64,000 bases of DNA. Source: Mucilaginibacter lacusdianchii (GTDB lineage Bacteria > Bacteroidota > Bacteroidia > Sphingobacteriales > Sphingobacteriaceae). Both the position numbers and the translations under genes were made by a program. The stretch covers positions 1,116,001 to 1,180,000 of the forward strand of contig NZ_WSRW01000001.1 of NCBI RefSeq assembly GCF_009770985.1, in the 5' to 3' direction. This document shows positions 1-9,015 of the stretch, one piece after another (the stretch's first letter is position 1; each line of letters opens with the position of its first letter). Below the pieces are notes generated by a model. It worked only from the letters and a program-made list of their open reading frames with translations. It did no database searches and was not told where the DNA came from.

Positions 1-388
1 CGGCATTACGGTTTACCGTATCTACGTCAATCATTTGCAGACTAACCCAATCGCCCGAGTCTGAAATTTTGGCGTAATGCGGGCCATCAACTGCCAAAAA
101 GTTAGTTTCACTGTCAAACACGCCTAAAAATTTGGCAAAGGCTACAATACAGCGGCCACCGTTTCCGCACATGCTGCTGGGCTGCCCGTCGGAGTTGTAA
201 TACACCATTTCAAAATCGTAACCCTCGCGGTTTTGCAACAGCATCAAGCCGTCGCCACCAATACCAAAACGTCTGTCGCATAACTTACTGATTAATTGAG
301 GGTTATGATGATTAATATTGGCAGTACGATTATCTATCAAAATAAAATCGTTACCGGCACCTTGATATTTATAAAAATGGAACTTCAT
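1..388 (-). CDS. dapF: Diaminopimelate epimerase, C-terminal part cut by window edge
   Basis: Interconverts LL- and meso-diaminopimelate in the cytoplasm, the last step before meso-DAP enters lysine and peptidoglycan synthesis. Reading the minus strand from ATG at 388-386 gives the family signatures in order: YQGAGNDF near residue 8, CDRRFGIGGDG near 37, YNSDG near 67, and MCGNGGRC near 74, which carries the first catalytic cysteine. About 129 codons are present; the second catalytic Cys and the rest of the protein lie beyond position 1. The gene is divergent from the protease gene at 561, with 172 bp between them. The motifs make the identification firm; only completeness is unknown. Confidence 0.95.
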   Translation of the reverse strand, partial: MKFHFYKYQGAGNDFILIDNRTANINHHNPQLISKLCDRRFGIGGDGLMLLQNREGYDFEMVYYNSDGQPSSMCGNGGRCIVAFAKFLGVFDSETNFLAVDGPHYAKISDSGDWVSLQMIDVDTVNRNA

Positions 389-486
389 TTGTGACAATTT
401 TTAATAAACCGCAACACTACATAACAATCAAAATCTGCAGCTATCGGCGTTTTAACATTTTTTAACAAAAATGCACATAACTTATT

Positions 487-519
487 ATTGTTCGTATCGT
501 CTTAATGGTATTAAATTTG
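487..519 (+). promoter_or_regulatory. Bacteroidota-type promoter of the HtrA gene
   Basis: TAAATTTG at 512-519 matches the Bacteroidota -7 consensus TANNTTTG exactly. A TTG at 488-490, 21 nt upstream, fits the -33 element. The start codon follows 41 nt downstream. Called from consensus only. Confidence 0.55.
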
Positions 520-560
520 AATTGTAAATAGAAACCTAGTAAAAGAAAGAGAATTTAAAT

Positions 561-2120
561 ATGAAGAAAATTGGTTTAACCCTGTTAACAGCCTTTGTAG
601 GCGGTGCTATGGCACTGGGCACCTACAAAGTGTTTGAAAAAGACCCGCTGGAAGGCTTGTCTTTTGAAGACCGCCAAAAAGTATACTTCGCCAGCAACCG
701 TGCTACCAGCAATGTTGTATCATCTGCAGGTGATGTTGACTTTACCCAGGCGGCCGCTTCGGTAACCCCTGCAGTAGTTTATATCCGTACTACTTATGCC
801 GCTTCGTCTGGCAGCAGCCAAGGTGGCCGCGATCCGTTTGAGGATATGTTCGGCGACTTTTTCGGTCAGCGCTCACGTCCGCAGCAACGCGTACCACAAC
901 GTGCTTCGGGTTCAGGCGTAATTATTTCGCCCGACGGTTACATCGTAACCAACAACCATGTGGTAGCCAACGCCAGCAAAGTGGAAGTTACTACTAATGA
1001 CCACCGCGTACTGCAAGCTAAAGTGATTGGTACCGACCCAAGCACAGATTTGGCTCTAATCAAAGTAACCGCTACCAACCTGCCTATCGTTAAGTTAGGC
1101 AACTCAGACGATGTACGGGTAGGCGAATGGGTATTGGCCGTTGGTAACCCGTTCAATTTAAACTCAACCGTTACCGCTGGTATCGTAAGTGCTAAAGGCC
1201 GTAACATCGGTATCATTGGCAGCGAGGATAACGACGAGCAAAGCAATCCATTTGGTCGTAGCAGCTATCAGCAACAAGCGCCTCGTTTAAACAAAGCTAT
1301 CGAGTCGTTCATTCAAACCGATGCTGCTATTAACCCAGGTAACAGTGGTGGTGCTTTGGTGAATACCAAAGGCGAATTGATTGGTATTAATTCTGCTATT
1401 GCATCACACACCGGTTCGTACGAAGGTTATGGCTTTGCCGTACCGGTTAACCTGGCCAAAAAAGTATTAAACGACTTAGAAAAATTCGGTTCTGTTAAAC
1501 GTGGCTATATTGGTGTAAGCTTTACCGAGCTTAACCCAGATCGTGCTGAAGAGCTTAAAGTAAGCCGTAATACCGGTTTATATGTAAGCGAACTGGTACC
1601 GGGTGGTGGTGCCGAGGCTGCCGGTTTACAAAAAGGCGATATTATCACCAAAGTAGAAGGTAATGCCGTTTACGAATCATCTGATTTGCAAGAGCGCGTA
1701 GGCCGTTTACACCCAGGCGATAAAATTAACCTGACTGTATTACGCGGTGGTAGCGAAAAGAACTTTACCATTACCCTTAAAGGCGATGCACCGGTAGCTA
1801 ACCGTACAGCCGCTGTATCAAAATCAGCCGAAGAGTTATACAATAAACTGGGTGGTAGCTTCCAGCCGCTTACACAAGCGCAAAAAAGCAAATTCCACAT
1901 CCCATCGGGCGTAGTGGTTACCCAGGTTCGTCAAGGTGGTTTATTCGAAAATTATGATATCCCAGTGGGTTCAGTAATTACTAGTATCAACAAACAGCCA
2001 ATCAATGGTGTGGCTGATATTGACAAGGCTATTCCTAACCTGAAAAGAGGTCAGATTGTGATAGAAGGTTACTACCCAGACGGCACTAAATTTGCCAACG
2101 CCTTTGGTGTAGGTGAGTAA
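561..2120 (+). CDS. htrA: Periplasmic serine protease of the HtrA/DegP (Do) family
   Basis: Envelope quality-control protease and chaperone. The 519-residue product starts with an N-terminal membrane anchor or uncleaved signal (about residues 5-22). A trypsin-like domain follows, with catalytic triad His133 (TNNHVV), Asp163 (STDLALIKV) and Ser262 (NPGNSGGAL). Two PDZ domains follow: the first at about 305-400 is clear (GYIGVSF, LVPGGGAEAAGLQKGD), the second near 430-515 more divergent. An acidic and glutamine-rich linker (about 85-115) lies before the protease core, as in other Bacteroidota HtrA proteins. The gene appears monocistronic, with its own promoter and a strong terminator 25 bp after the stop. 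Family assignment is secure; the DegP versus DegQ distinction is not. Confidence 0.95.
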   Translation: MKKIGLTLLTAFVGGAMALGTYKVFEKDPLEGLSFEDRQKVYFASNRATSNVVSSAGDVDFTQAAASVTPAVVYIRTTYAASSGSSQGGRDPFEDMFGDFFGQRSRPQQRVPQRASGSGVIISPDGYIVTNNHVVANASKVEVTTNDHRVLQAKVIGTDPSTDLALIKVTATNLPIVKLGNSDDVRVGEWVLAVGNPFNLNSTVTAGIVSAKGRNIGIIGSEDNDEQSNPFGRSSYQQQAPRLNKAIESFIQTDAAINPGNSGGALVNTKGELIGINSAIASHTGSYEGYGFAVPVNLAKKVLNDLEKFGSVKRGYIGVSFTELNPDRAEELKVSRNTGLYVSELVPGGGAEAAGLQKGDIITKVEGNAVYESSDLQERVGRLHPGDKINLTVLRGGSEKNFTITLKGDAPVANRTAAVSKSAEELYNKLGGSFQPLTQAQKSKFHIPSGVVVTQVRQGGLFENYDIPVGSVITSINKQPINGVADIDKAIPNLKRGQIVIEGYYPDGTKFANAFGVGE

Positions 2121-2145
2121 TCAGAAATTGCATTAATCCCTGAAT

Positions 2146-2183
2146 AAAAAAGTCCGGCACTGATAAACAGGCCGGACTTTTTT
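2146..2183. terminator. Bidirectional terminator between htrA and a convergent small gene
   Basis: A 13-bp perfect stem (2146-2158 with 2171-2183) has A-rich and T-rich outer ends. It works as an intrinsic terminator in both directions for the convergent genes ending at 2120 and 2185. Confidence 0.9.
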
Positions 2184-2184
2184 A

Positions 2185-2367
2185 TTATATCATATCGTTT
2201 TCCGCTTGCGATGCTATGGGCTTTTCATCTTTCATGATAGCCAGCGTAAAAAATATTACCACAAAGGCCAGCAGCGAATGTATCAAGTCTGTAGCCGAAT
2301 ATACAAACACACTTACCACCCATCCGGCAAAACATACTGCCGCGGCTATATAAAACAGAGATCTCAT
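2185..2367 (-). CDS. Small two-helix membrane protein, lmo0937/DUF5670-like
   Basis: The 60-residue product has two hydrophobic segments (about 4-24 and 29-46) joined by a short SATDLIHSL turn, and a short charged tail. The arrangement (helix, glycine/Trp, -IHxLL-, second helix) resembles the small lmo0937/DUF5670 membrane proteins often found in Bacteroidota. Their function is unknown. The gene is convergent with htrA and shares the terminator. Start is ATG at 2367. Assignment rests on pattern only. Confidence 0.6.
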   Translation of the reverse strand: MRSLFYIAAAVCFAGWVVSVFVYSATDLIHSLLAFVVIFFTLAIMKDEKPIASQAENDMI

Positions 2368-2460
2368 TAGTACAATAGTTTAAAATAGATTATGGGTGGG
2401 TTTACGCGATGAGAGGGAAAAGGTTGTGGTGGAAAGGTGAATTTGTGTTAATACTTTCAC

Positions 2461-2940
2461 TTCTTTTTGTTCTCCGTTAGGATAGGGATATTCTTGTACT
2501 ACTGCCTGTGGATGTTACTTTCTTTTTTACCGCAAAAAAGAAAGTAACCAAAGAAAAAGCTCTCGGCCGCACCTTCTTTCTACTTAGGTCAGTACTTGTA
2601 CTTACAGCAGTAGCTACCGAAAGAAGCTGAATGCCGACTCTTTTTGTCTAAGTTGTTCTGGCAATGCTTTGAGTTTTATAAAAAAGGAAACAGATAAACA
2701 AGAAGCGCAGAGGCCGGCTGTTGCGGCCGGGCCAGCGATGGCCTTGCGGGCGGAGAGGTGATTGCAACAGCTAGGCTTTTATTCACTTTGTTGTTTTGCT
2801 TTTTAGTGGTGTTCATGAGATCGCTGCGCTAAGTTTTGGTTCTTTTGTAGCTATGACAAAAGAACTAGCCCCTGCGGCAATGAGCAGACTAGCTTAAGTA
2901 AATAATCACTGAAGGAAGTTTAGCAAGCACAAGTTCAACA
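2461..2940 (+). repeat. Dispersed mosaic repeat, copy A
   Basis: This gene-free stretch matches the reverse complement of 18140-18655 in several blocks. These are a GTTAGGATA block, a palindrome around GTTACTTTC...GAAAGTAAC (2514-2552), an AGCTGAATGCCGA block, the GGGCCAGCG...GGCGGAGAGGTGAT block, and GTGGTGTTCATGAGATCGCTGCG followed by TTTTGTAGCTATGACAAAAGAACTAG. Spacer sequences between the blocks differ. There is no convincing coding frame, so it is a non-coding repeat of unknown mobility mechanism. Confidence 0.8.
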
Positions 2941-2958
2941 ATAGTAAAAACACACACC

Positions 2959-4647
2959 TCACTTTACCTTAATCAAATAATCCTCTGACAACGTCTCTTT
3001 ACGTGTGTTGGGATTTAAAAAGGTTTTAGTTAGACGGGTAATACCAAAATCAATGTGTTGATACACTGTATCGGTTTGTATGCCTGCTTTAGCAAGTGCT
3101 GATTTTGAATCGGGATTAGCTAACAGCCAAACCGGCTCACCTTTAGCGCGCAGCTGTTTAATGTCATCCTCGCTGACGAACGGTGTTAAGTTTTGCGCAT
3201 AAAAATTAAAGCCCGAACTGTGGTGGTAAAAGTTATAAATGTGCTGTTTAGGAATACGTTTTTCATTAACTACCCGTGCCAGGCCAATGCCACCTTGATA
3301 CTGATTAAGCAACTGTTGATATACATTGCCATTCAATAATACATTGGTTAATGACGCCATCATTACTGATGCAGCCACAAGCTTAGTCAATAATGCTTTT
3401 TCAACTACTAAAACATATATCAAAACACCTAGCATGAGTACGCCTACTGCTCCCGCAGCCCAGTATTGATGTACAGGGAAGCACCAGAAGTTTAACAATA
3501 CCAACAAAAAGGCAACTATTGCAATCACAAAATATTGAACCCACAAATAATTTTTGAGCGTTTGCTGGCGGTTGGTTTCATGTTTAAGCATTACCTGTCC
3601 GGCTGTTATAATGGCAAAAAAGGGAAACAGTATATTTAAGTAATGTGGTAACTGGTAGCCGGACGACGAAATAATAATAAATATAATAATGATGGTGCCT
3701 ACCGTTAAAAACTCAGCCTTTTGAAAATATTGAAAACGGTTTTTAACAAAAAAGGTAAGTCGGTCGAAAAAAGCTATATAAGTGAGCAAACACCAAGGCA
3801 AAAAGGCCCAAAGCAGCGTATGGAAAAAGAAAAAATAGTCTTTATGGCCTTTACCCCAATGTTTGCCATCCAACCGTTCAAAGTTTTGCTGCCACATGAT
3901 GAATTTCACACCCGATACATGGCTCATGCCACGCACCACCTTTTCGGGATGCAAATCGTACTGTAAATAATAACAGTACACACACGGACTGATGAACAAG
4001 CCCCACAACAGTAACACTATAATCCAGCGCCAGTTAAACATGGTTTTCCAGTTGCGTTGATACAGCAGCAAAAAGAAAATCGCCGCACATGGCATTACAA
4101 AGCCAATCATGCCTTTAGTGGTAAAGGCCATGGCCAATCCAAGCGCCCCTAACACATAATTATACCAGCGCGATACCAGTGCCGCCTCAACCAATTGCCA
4201 GGTAGCAAATATGATACTGGCGGTAAGAATAGCATCCATGCGTACATCATTATTAGCCAAAAATTGCGCTTGTGCGCTGGCGTACATAATAGCGGCCAAT
4301 AAGCCGGTATGGTGGTTATACAGTAATCTGCCTAAGCGGTAAGTGGCGTAAAGGCCAAGTATGGTAAGCAGCAACGACGGTATTTTGTAGGCAATAGTAT
4401 TAACGCCAAAAATATTGAACGATAAGGCCGACAGCCAGAAATGAAAGTGAGGCTTATCCAGGTAATCTTTACCCATGTCGTCTACCAGATTTACATAATC
4501 ATGGTGTTGTACCATGTGCAAGGCTATGTTGGCATGGTGTGAGGCATCCTCATTCATTAAAGGAACAAAAAGGCCAAATATATAGGCTACCAGCAACGAA
4601 AAGAATAGCCAGAACCAGGTTTGCGTATTGATAGGATTTTGCGTCAT
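2959..4647 (-). CDS. GT39-type membrane glycosyltransferase (PMT_2/ArnT-like)
   Basis: Integral inner-membrane glycosyltransferase of the dolichyl-phosphate-mannose/ArnT superfamily. Members transfer a sugar from a polyprenyl-phosphate carrier to protein, lipid A or another envelope acceptor on the periplasmic side. The 562-residue product has about 10-12 hydrophobic helices. The first periplasmic loop carries the acidic NEDASHHANIA motif near residue 32 and DKPHFHFW near 64, where the family has its catalytic Asp/Glu and KPP-like motif. A soluble C-terminal part of about 110 residues follows the last helix. The gene is solitary, divergent from the lipoprotein at 4807. Acceptor and sugar cannot be told from sequence. 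Confidence 0.85.
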   Translation of the reverse strand: MTQNPINTQTWFWLFFSLLVAYIFGLFVPLMNEDASHHANIALHMVQHHDYVNLVDDMGKDYLDKPHFHFWLSALSFNIFGVNTIAYKIPSLLLTILGLYATYRLGRLLYNHHTGLLAAIMYASAQAQFLANNDVRMDAILTASIIFATWQLVEAALVSRWYNYVLGALGLAMAFTTKGMIGFVMPCAAIFFLLLYQRNWKTMFNWRWIIVLLLWGLFISPCVYCYYLQYDLHPEKVVRGMSHVSGVKFIMWQQNFERLDGKHWGKGHKDYFFFFHTLLWAFLPWCLLTYIAFFDRLTFFVKNRFQYFQKAEFLTVGTIIIIFIIISSSGYQLPHYLNILFPFFAIITAGQVMLKHETNRQQTLKNYLWVQYFVIAIVAFLLVLLNFWCFPVHQYWAAGAVGVLMLGVLIYVLVVEKALLTKLVAASVMMASLTNVLLNGNVYQQLLNQYQGGIGLARVVNEKRIPKQHIYNFYHHSSGFNFYAQNLTPFVSEDDIKQLRAKGEPVWLLANPDSKSALAKAGIQTDTVYQHIDFGITRLTKTFLNPNTRKETLSEDYLIKVK

Positions 4648-4753
4648 GAAACTACTTTTACTGTCAGGCTAACAATATGATGCTGATTTCCTGAACATGG
4701 CAAAAGTACGCTTTTTCAAAATAAGGCTTAGTGGCTTAATCGCAATTCAGCAA

Positions 4754-4777
4754 AACATTCGGTTTAAACAGAATGTT
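4754..4777. repeat. Short inverted repeat in a divergent intergenic region
   Basis: AACATTC (4754-4760) and GAATGTT (4771-4777) are exact inverted copies separated by 10 nt, between the divergent genes at 4647 and 4807. It could be an operator for either gene; there is no further evidence. Confidence 0.3.
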
Positions 4778-4806
4778 GATTGATTAACATTATAATTGTG
4801 AAACCT

Positions 4807-5091
4807 ATGAAAAGCATTAAATATATAGCTGCTGTAGCGCTGTTGGGCGCATCGTTAACGGCATGCACCAACAACAGTCGCGACTCGGCCACTTTGGGTG
4901 GTTCGCAAGATACCACCAATGCGCAAACCGGGAATTCCGCAGGTCCGTCATCCATGACAGCCGATACCTCTCAAAACGGCAGTCACCTTCGGGGTGATAG
5001 CACAAGTGATAATGGTAACGTGGACCCATCAGGTCATGTCGGAAAAGATTCGACCAACGGAAATAAAAACAGCCGCCCATCAGGTACCTAA
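4807..5091 (+). CDS. Small Ser/Asn/Thr-rich lipoprotein
   Basis: I place the start at ATG 4807 rather than at an upstream non-ATG codon, because MKSIKYIAAVALLGASLTAC is then a textbook lipoprotein signal with the lipobox cysteine at residue 20. The remaining 74 residues are low complexity, rich in Ser, Asn, Gly, Asp and Thr, with no recognisable fold, and probably disordered at the membrane surface. Function is unknown. Convergent with serS and closed by a strong terminator. Confidence 0.7.
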   Translation: MKSIKYIAAVALLGASLTACTNNSRDSATLGGSQDTTNAQTGNSAGPSSMTADTSQNGSHLRGDSTSDNGNVDPSGHVGKDSTNGNKNSRPSGT

Positions 5092-5110
5092 CGGGCTGGC
5101 CCTTGATCAG

Positions 5111-5160
5111 AAATTAAAAATGTCATCTCTTCCTATGGTTCGAGATGACATTTTTAATTT
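5111..5160. terminator. Bidirectional terminator between the lipoprotein gene and serS
   Basis: A 19-bp perfect inverted repeat (5111-5129 with 5142-5160) with A/T-rich ends around a 12-nt loop sits between the convergent genes ending at 5091 and 5180. Confidence 0.92.
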
Positions 5161-5179
5161 TATTGAATATTAACCTGGA

Positions 5180-6451
5180 TTAGTTAATCCATTCAAAACG
5201 GGTATAAGGCACCAGTACCTCGGGGACTTTAATACCATTTTCGGTTTGGTTATTTTCCAGCAAAGTAGCTACAATTCGTGGTAAAGCCAAGGCACTACCA
5301 TTTAGTGTATGAGCCAGTTGTGTTTTGCCCTCAGCGTTACGGAAACGCAGTTTTAAGCGATTGCTTTGGAACGTTTCAAAATTAGATACCGAAGATACTT
5401 CCAGCCAGCGTTGTTGCGCGGCACTCCAGGTTTCCATATCGTAAGTTAAGGCTGATGCAAAGCCCATATCACCGCCGCATAAACGTAATACGCGGTACGG
5501 CAAACCCAACTGTTGTAGCAAGCCTTGTACATGAGCGCTCATTTGCTCTAGCACCTTATATGATTCATCAGGATGTACCACCTGCACAATCTCTACCTTG
5601 TCAAATTGGTGCAAACGGTTCAATCCGCGTACGTGGGCACCATATGAGCCTGCTTCGCGGCGAAAACATGGCGTATAGCCGCAGTTCCTGATCGGTAATT
5701 CGTCACCTTTTACAATCACATCGCGGTATAAATTGGTAATCGGCACTTCAGCAGTTGGAATAAGGTACAGGTTATCCTGACCTACAAAGTACATCTGACC
5801 TTCTTTATCAGGTAACTGACCGGTACCAAAGCCAGAAGCCTCGTTAACCATCAATGGCAGCATCACCTCGCTATAACCTGCTTTTTCAGCCTCATCTAAA
5901 AAGAAGGCGATTAATGCCCGTTGCAACTTGGCTCCTTTACCCTTATACACCGGGAAACCAGCACCTGTAATTTTTACGCCTAGTTCAAAATCTATCAGAT
6001 TATATTTAGCCGCCAGTTCCCAATGTGGTAAGGCTCCTGTTGGCAGGGTTGGCTTTTCGCCGTTTTCCAGCACTACTTCATTCTCTTCGGGCGTTAGGCC
6101 TTTGGGTACGCTGCTGTGCGGCAGGTTGGGCAGCAATACAATTTTTTGCTGCAAATCTTCTTCCAGCGTATTTAGTTGCTCGTTCAGTTGTTTAATCTCC
6201 TCTTTCCAGGCGCCGGTTTTAGACTTGATTTGCTCAGCTTCTTCTTTCTGACCGGTACGCATCAGCTCCCCTATGCGTTTGGCAGCCGCATTGGCTTCGG
6301 CCGATGTGCCGTCCAAGCGGTTTTGTGTCTGGCGGCGTTGCTCGTCCAGCTTAATGATTTCATCAACCAGTTCGGGCTGTTTAAAATTTTTTACAGCCAG
6401 CCTTTCTAAAACCTGTTCCCTGTTATCGCGGATATAACTAACTTGCAGCAT
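5180..6451 (-). CDS. serS: Seryl-tRNA synthetase
   Basis: Charges tRNA-Ser with serine (class II synthetase, cytoplasm). The true start is taken as ATG 6451, giving MLQVSYIRDNRE as in relatives; the longer reading would begin with TTG. The 423-residue product has the N-terminal antiparallel coiled-coil arm (about 30-105) that grips the long variable arm of tRNA-Ser. The class II core follows: the PTAEVPITN serine-binding motif, motif 2 (CFRREAGSYGAHVRGLNR) and motif 3 (LNGSALALPRI). Length is normal for the family. Divergent from rsmI. Confidence 0.96.
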   Translation of the reverse strand: MLQVSYIRDNREQVLERLAVKNFKQPELVDEIIKLDEQRRQTQNRLDGTSAEANAAAKRIGELMRTGQKEEAEQIKSKTGAWKEEIKQLNEQLNTLEEDLQQKIVLLPNLPHSSVPKGLTPEENEVVLENGEKPTLPTGALPHWELAAKYNLIDFELGVKITGAGFPVYKGKGAKLQRALIAFFLDEAEKAGYSEVMLPLMVNEASGFGTGQLPDKEGQMYFVGQDNLYLIPTAEVPITNLYRDVIVKGDELPIRNCGYTPCFRREAGSYGAHVRGLNRLHQFDKVEIVQVVHPDESYKVLEQMSAHVQGLLQQLGLPYRVLRLCGGDMGFASALTYDMETWSAAQQRWLEVSSVSNFETFQSNRLKLRFRNAEGKTQLAHTLNGSALALPRIVATLLENNQTENGIKVPEVLVPYTRFEWIN

Positions 6452-6480
6452 TATTTTTAATTTTCGCAACAAAGATAGGA

Positions 6481-6573
6481 TGAGTTGTGAGTTGTCGGTT
6501 GTGTGTTGTGAGATTTTTTATCACTAAATACTTTTGATACCGACAACAGACAACTCACAACAGACAACTCACA
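6481..6573. repeat. Inverted arrays of a GAGTTGT-type short repeat
   Basis: Left of the serS/rsmI spacer (6481-6512) are iterations of GAGTTGT/GTGTTGT. To the right (6540-6573) are ACAACAGACAACTCAC iterations, the inverted version. The two arms can pair into a long imperfect hairpin around a 27-nt A/T-rich centre. The right arm ends at the rsmI start codon, so it forms the whole rsmI leader. Confidence 0.75.
6506..6536 (+). promoter_or_regulatory. Probable rsmI promoter
   Basis: TACTTTTG at 6529-6536 fits the TANNTTTG -7 element, with TTG at 6506-6508 20 nt upstream. It lies in the A/T centre of the inverted repeat arrays. Confidence 0.5.
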
Positions 6574-6574
6574 T

Positions 6575-7285
6575 ATGTCCGGTAAACTCTATTTAGTACC
6601 TACCCCCATTGGCAACCTGGAAGATATGACCTTCCGGGCCATTCGCATATTAAAAGAAGCCGATTTGATTTTGGCGGAAGATACCCGCACTTCGGCCCCT
6701 ATGCTTAAACATTTTGGTATCGAAAAAAGGGTATTTGCTCATCACCAGCACAACGAGCATCAGGCCAGCGCCGAGATAGTGCGCTTTTTGAAAGAAGGGA
6801 AAATAATTGCCCTGATATCCGATGCCGGGACGCCTGCTATATCCGACCCCGGTTTTTATCTGGTGCGCGAGGCGTTGAAACACGATTTACCTATAGAATG
6901 CCTGCCTGGTGCCACGGCGTTTGTGCCTGCGCTGGTAAACTCGGGCTTCCCAACCGATCGTTTTTGCTTCGAGGGATTTTTACCACTTAAAAAAGGTCGA
7001 CAAACCCGCTATAAATTTCTGGCCGAAGAAGAACGTACCATCATCTTGTACGAATCGCCGCACCGGTTACTGAAAACATTGGATGAAATGGCTACTTATT
7101 TTGGGGAAGACCGCCTTGTTTCGGTATCGCGTGAGCTGACCAAAATGTTTGAGGAAACCGTACGGGGTACAGTAACCGAGGTAAAAACACATTTTGAAAC
7201 GCACCCGGTAAAAGGCGAATTTGTAATTTGTGTGGCAGGCAAGGGAGCAGAGTCAAAAAACAAGAGCCAGGAAACAAGACCTTGA
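6575..7285 (+). CDS. rsmI: 16S rRNA 2'-O-ribose C1402 methyltransferase
   Basis: SAM-dependent enzyme that methylates the 2'-OH of C1402 in the decoding centre of 16S rRNA. The 236-residue product opens with LYLVPTPIGNLEDMTFRA and contains EDTRTSAPMLKHF, ISDAGTPAISDPG, PGATAFVPALVNSGFPTDRF and YESPHRL, the conserved tetrapyrrole-methylase-fold blocks of RsmI. It is shorter than the roughly 285-residue proteobacterial enzyme, lacking the C-terminal extension, as is usual in Bacteroidota. Transcribed from the spacer shared with serS. Confidence 0.95.
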   Translation: MSGKLYLVPTPIGNLEDMTFRAIRILKEADLILAEDTRTSAPMLKHFGIEKRVFAHHQHNEHQASAEIVRFLKEGKIIALISDAGTPAISDPGFYLVREALKHDLPIECLPGATAFVPALVNSGFPTDRFCFEGFLPLKKGRQTRYKFLAEEERTIILYESPHRLLKTLDEMATYFGEDRLVSVSRELTKMFEETVRGTVTEVKTHFETHPVKGEFVICVAGKGAESKNKSQETRP

Positions 7286-7373
7286 TACGTTGAGTTTAAA
7301 CATTGCATTGTTCTTCGCGATGATATCAAAGCGTATAGAATAAATTGATACATTCCTCGTTTCTTTATATCGA

Positions 7374-8978
7374 ATGAAAAAAAACGTACTCCTTGCCATA
7401 TTTTCCGGTTTATTACTGTGGATTGCTTGGCCGCCTACTCATTATACTACATTTTTGCTGTTTGTAGGCTTTGTGCCTATGCTAATAGCGGTTGAAAATA
7501 TTATTGAGTCTTCATCTGTCCGCAAAAAAGGTAAGCTTGTTTTTGCTACCACTTTCATCGGCTTTTTTGTATGGAATAGTTTGTCGGTATATTGGGTGTA
7601 CAACTCGCTTAAAACCATAGGGGCTTTGATTGCCATACCGCTTACGCTAATTCCATACTCATTGGGCCCGTTACTCATGGGAACGGCGGTCGTGCTATAC
7701 TATCGCATGCGGGTACACTACTCACGCTCTTTCAGCTTGATTGCGCTCGTATGTTTTTGGGTAGGTTATGAATACCTGCATCAAACCTGGGATCTAAACT
7801 TCCCCTGGATGACGTTAGGCAACGGTTTTGCCGTAAGTCACCAATGGGTGCAGTGGTATCAGTATACCGGCGTATATGGCGGTACGGTATGGATATGGGT
7901 GATAAACATTCTGGTATTTTTAATTTATATAAGTTTGCGCGAAGCGCAGACGAAGGCTTATAAGCAAAAGTTAGTTGTAAGTTTTACATTAGCCCTTTTA
8001 CTGCCTTTAGCCTTCTCATTATTTAAATACTACACTTATCAGGAGCCCGAAAACCCATCGAATGTAGTTGTGGTGCAGCCTAATGTTGACCCTTACGCTA
8101 AGTTTGAGATACCCGCACGTTTGGAGATAGATACCCTTACACATCTGTCCGACTCGCTGGGCCAGCCCAATACCGAATATTTCATCTGGCCTGAAACGGC
8201 TGTTGCCGAAACGTTGAATGAAGACCACATCCGCACGCATAGCGACTACCTGCAGATACGCCAGTTTCTGAATAAATACAAAAACGGTAACGTAATTACC
8301 GGGGTATCTACTTATAAGCCGTACAATACTAAGCAAACCCCTACTGCAAGTGCTGCACCCAGTGGCGGCGGTTACTTTGATAGCTTTAATACGGCAGTGC
8401 AAATTGAAAATTCAGATGAGGTGGAAGTTTACCACAAATCAAAACTGGTACCCGGTGCCGAGATGATTCCGTTTAGCGGCTTATCTTTCCTGAAACCAGC
8501 TTTTGAACACTTAGGCGGTGCAGCTGGAAGCTATGGTAAACAGGATGAAGCCGACGTATTTTATTCGCAAAGCGGCATTGGGGCTGATCCGGTTATTTGT
8601 TATGAATCTATTTGGGGCGAGTATGTAGCACAGTCGGTTAACAAAGGTGCCCAGTTTATAGCTATCATCACTAATGATGGCTGGTGGGAAAATACCTCGG
8701 GTAAAGACCAGCACCTGGATTATGCCAAATTACGTGCTATTGAAAACCGCCGATGGGTTTGCCGTTCGGCCAACACGGGTATATCGGCTTTTATCAATCA
8801 GCGTGGTGACGTAGTAAAACGGTCTGGCTGGTGGGTGCGTACGGCGCTAAAGCAGGATATTAATCTTAATTCGGAACTAACTTTTTACACCCATTATGGC
8901 GATTATCTGGCTAAGCTAGGTAGCTTGTTAGCGGTGATAGGATTGTTATTAGCTGTATTTAAATGGTTTAGGCCGTAA
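7374..8978 (+). CDS. lnt: Apolipoprotein N-acyltransferase
   Basis: Adds the third acyl chain to the N-terminal cysteine of lipoproteins, at the periplasmic face of the inner membrane. The 534-residue product has about six N-terminal membrane helices (1-215), a carbon-nitrogen hydrolase domain (about 228-505), and one final helix. The catalytic triad is visible: Glu274 in IWPETAVAE, Lys355 in YHKSKLVPGAE and Cys409 in PVICYESIWGEY. A Gly/Ser/Ala-rich insert (about 321-333) sits between Glu and Lys. The gene follows rsmI on the same strand after 88 bp. The product is consistent with the lipoproteins predicted elsewhere in the window. Confidence 0.95.
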   Translation: MKKNVLLAIFSGLLLWIAWPPTHYTTFLLFVGFVPMLIAVENIIESSSVRKKGKLVFATTFIGFFVWNSLSVYWVYNSLKTIGALIAIPLTLIPYSLGPLLMGTAVVLYYRMRVHYSRSFSLIALVCFWVGYEYLHQTWDLNFPWMTLGNGFAVSHQWVQWYQYTGVYGGTVWIWVINILVFLIYISLREAQTKAYKQKLVVSFTLALLLPLAFSLFKYYTYQEPENPSNVVVVQPNVDPYAKFEIPARLEIDTLTHLSDSLGQPNTEYFIWPETAVAETLNEDHIRTHSDYLQIRQFLNKYKNGNVITGVSTYKPYNTKQTPTASAAPSGGGYFDSFNTAVQIENSDEVEVYHKSKLVPGAEMIPFSGLSFLKPAFEHLGGAAGSYGKQDEADVFYSQSGIGADPVICYESIWGEYVAQSVNKGAQFIAIITNDGWWENTSGKDQHLDYAKLRAIENRRWVCRSANTGISAFINQRGDVVKRSGWWVRTALKQDINLNSELTFYTHYGDYLAKLGSLLAVIGLLLAVFKWFRP

Positions 8979-9015
8979 CACGCCGCTTCGCTTTTAAAAA
9001 GGTAATGCGAGTTTT

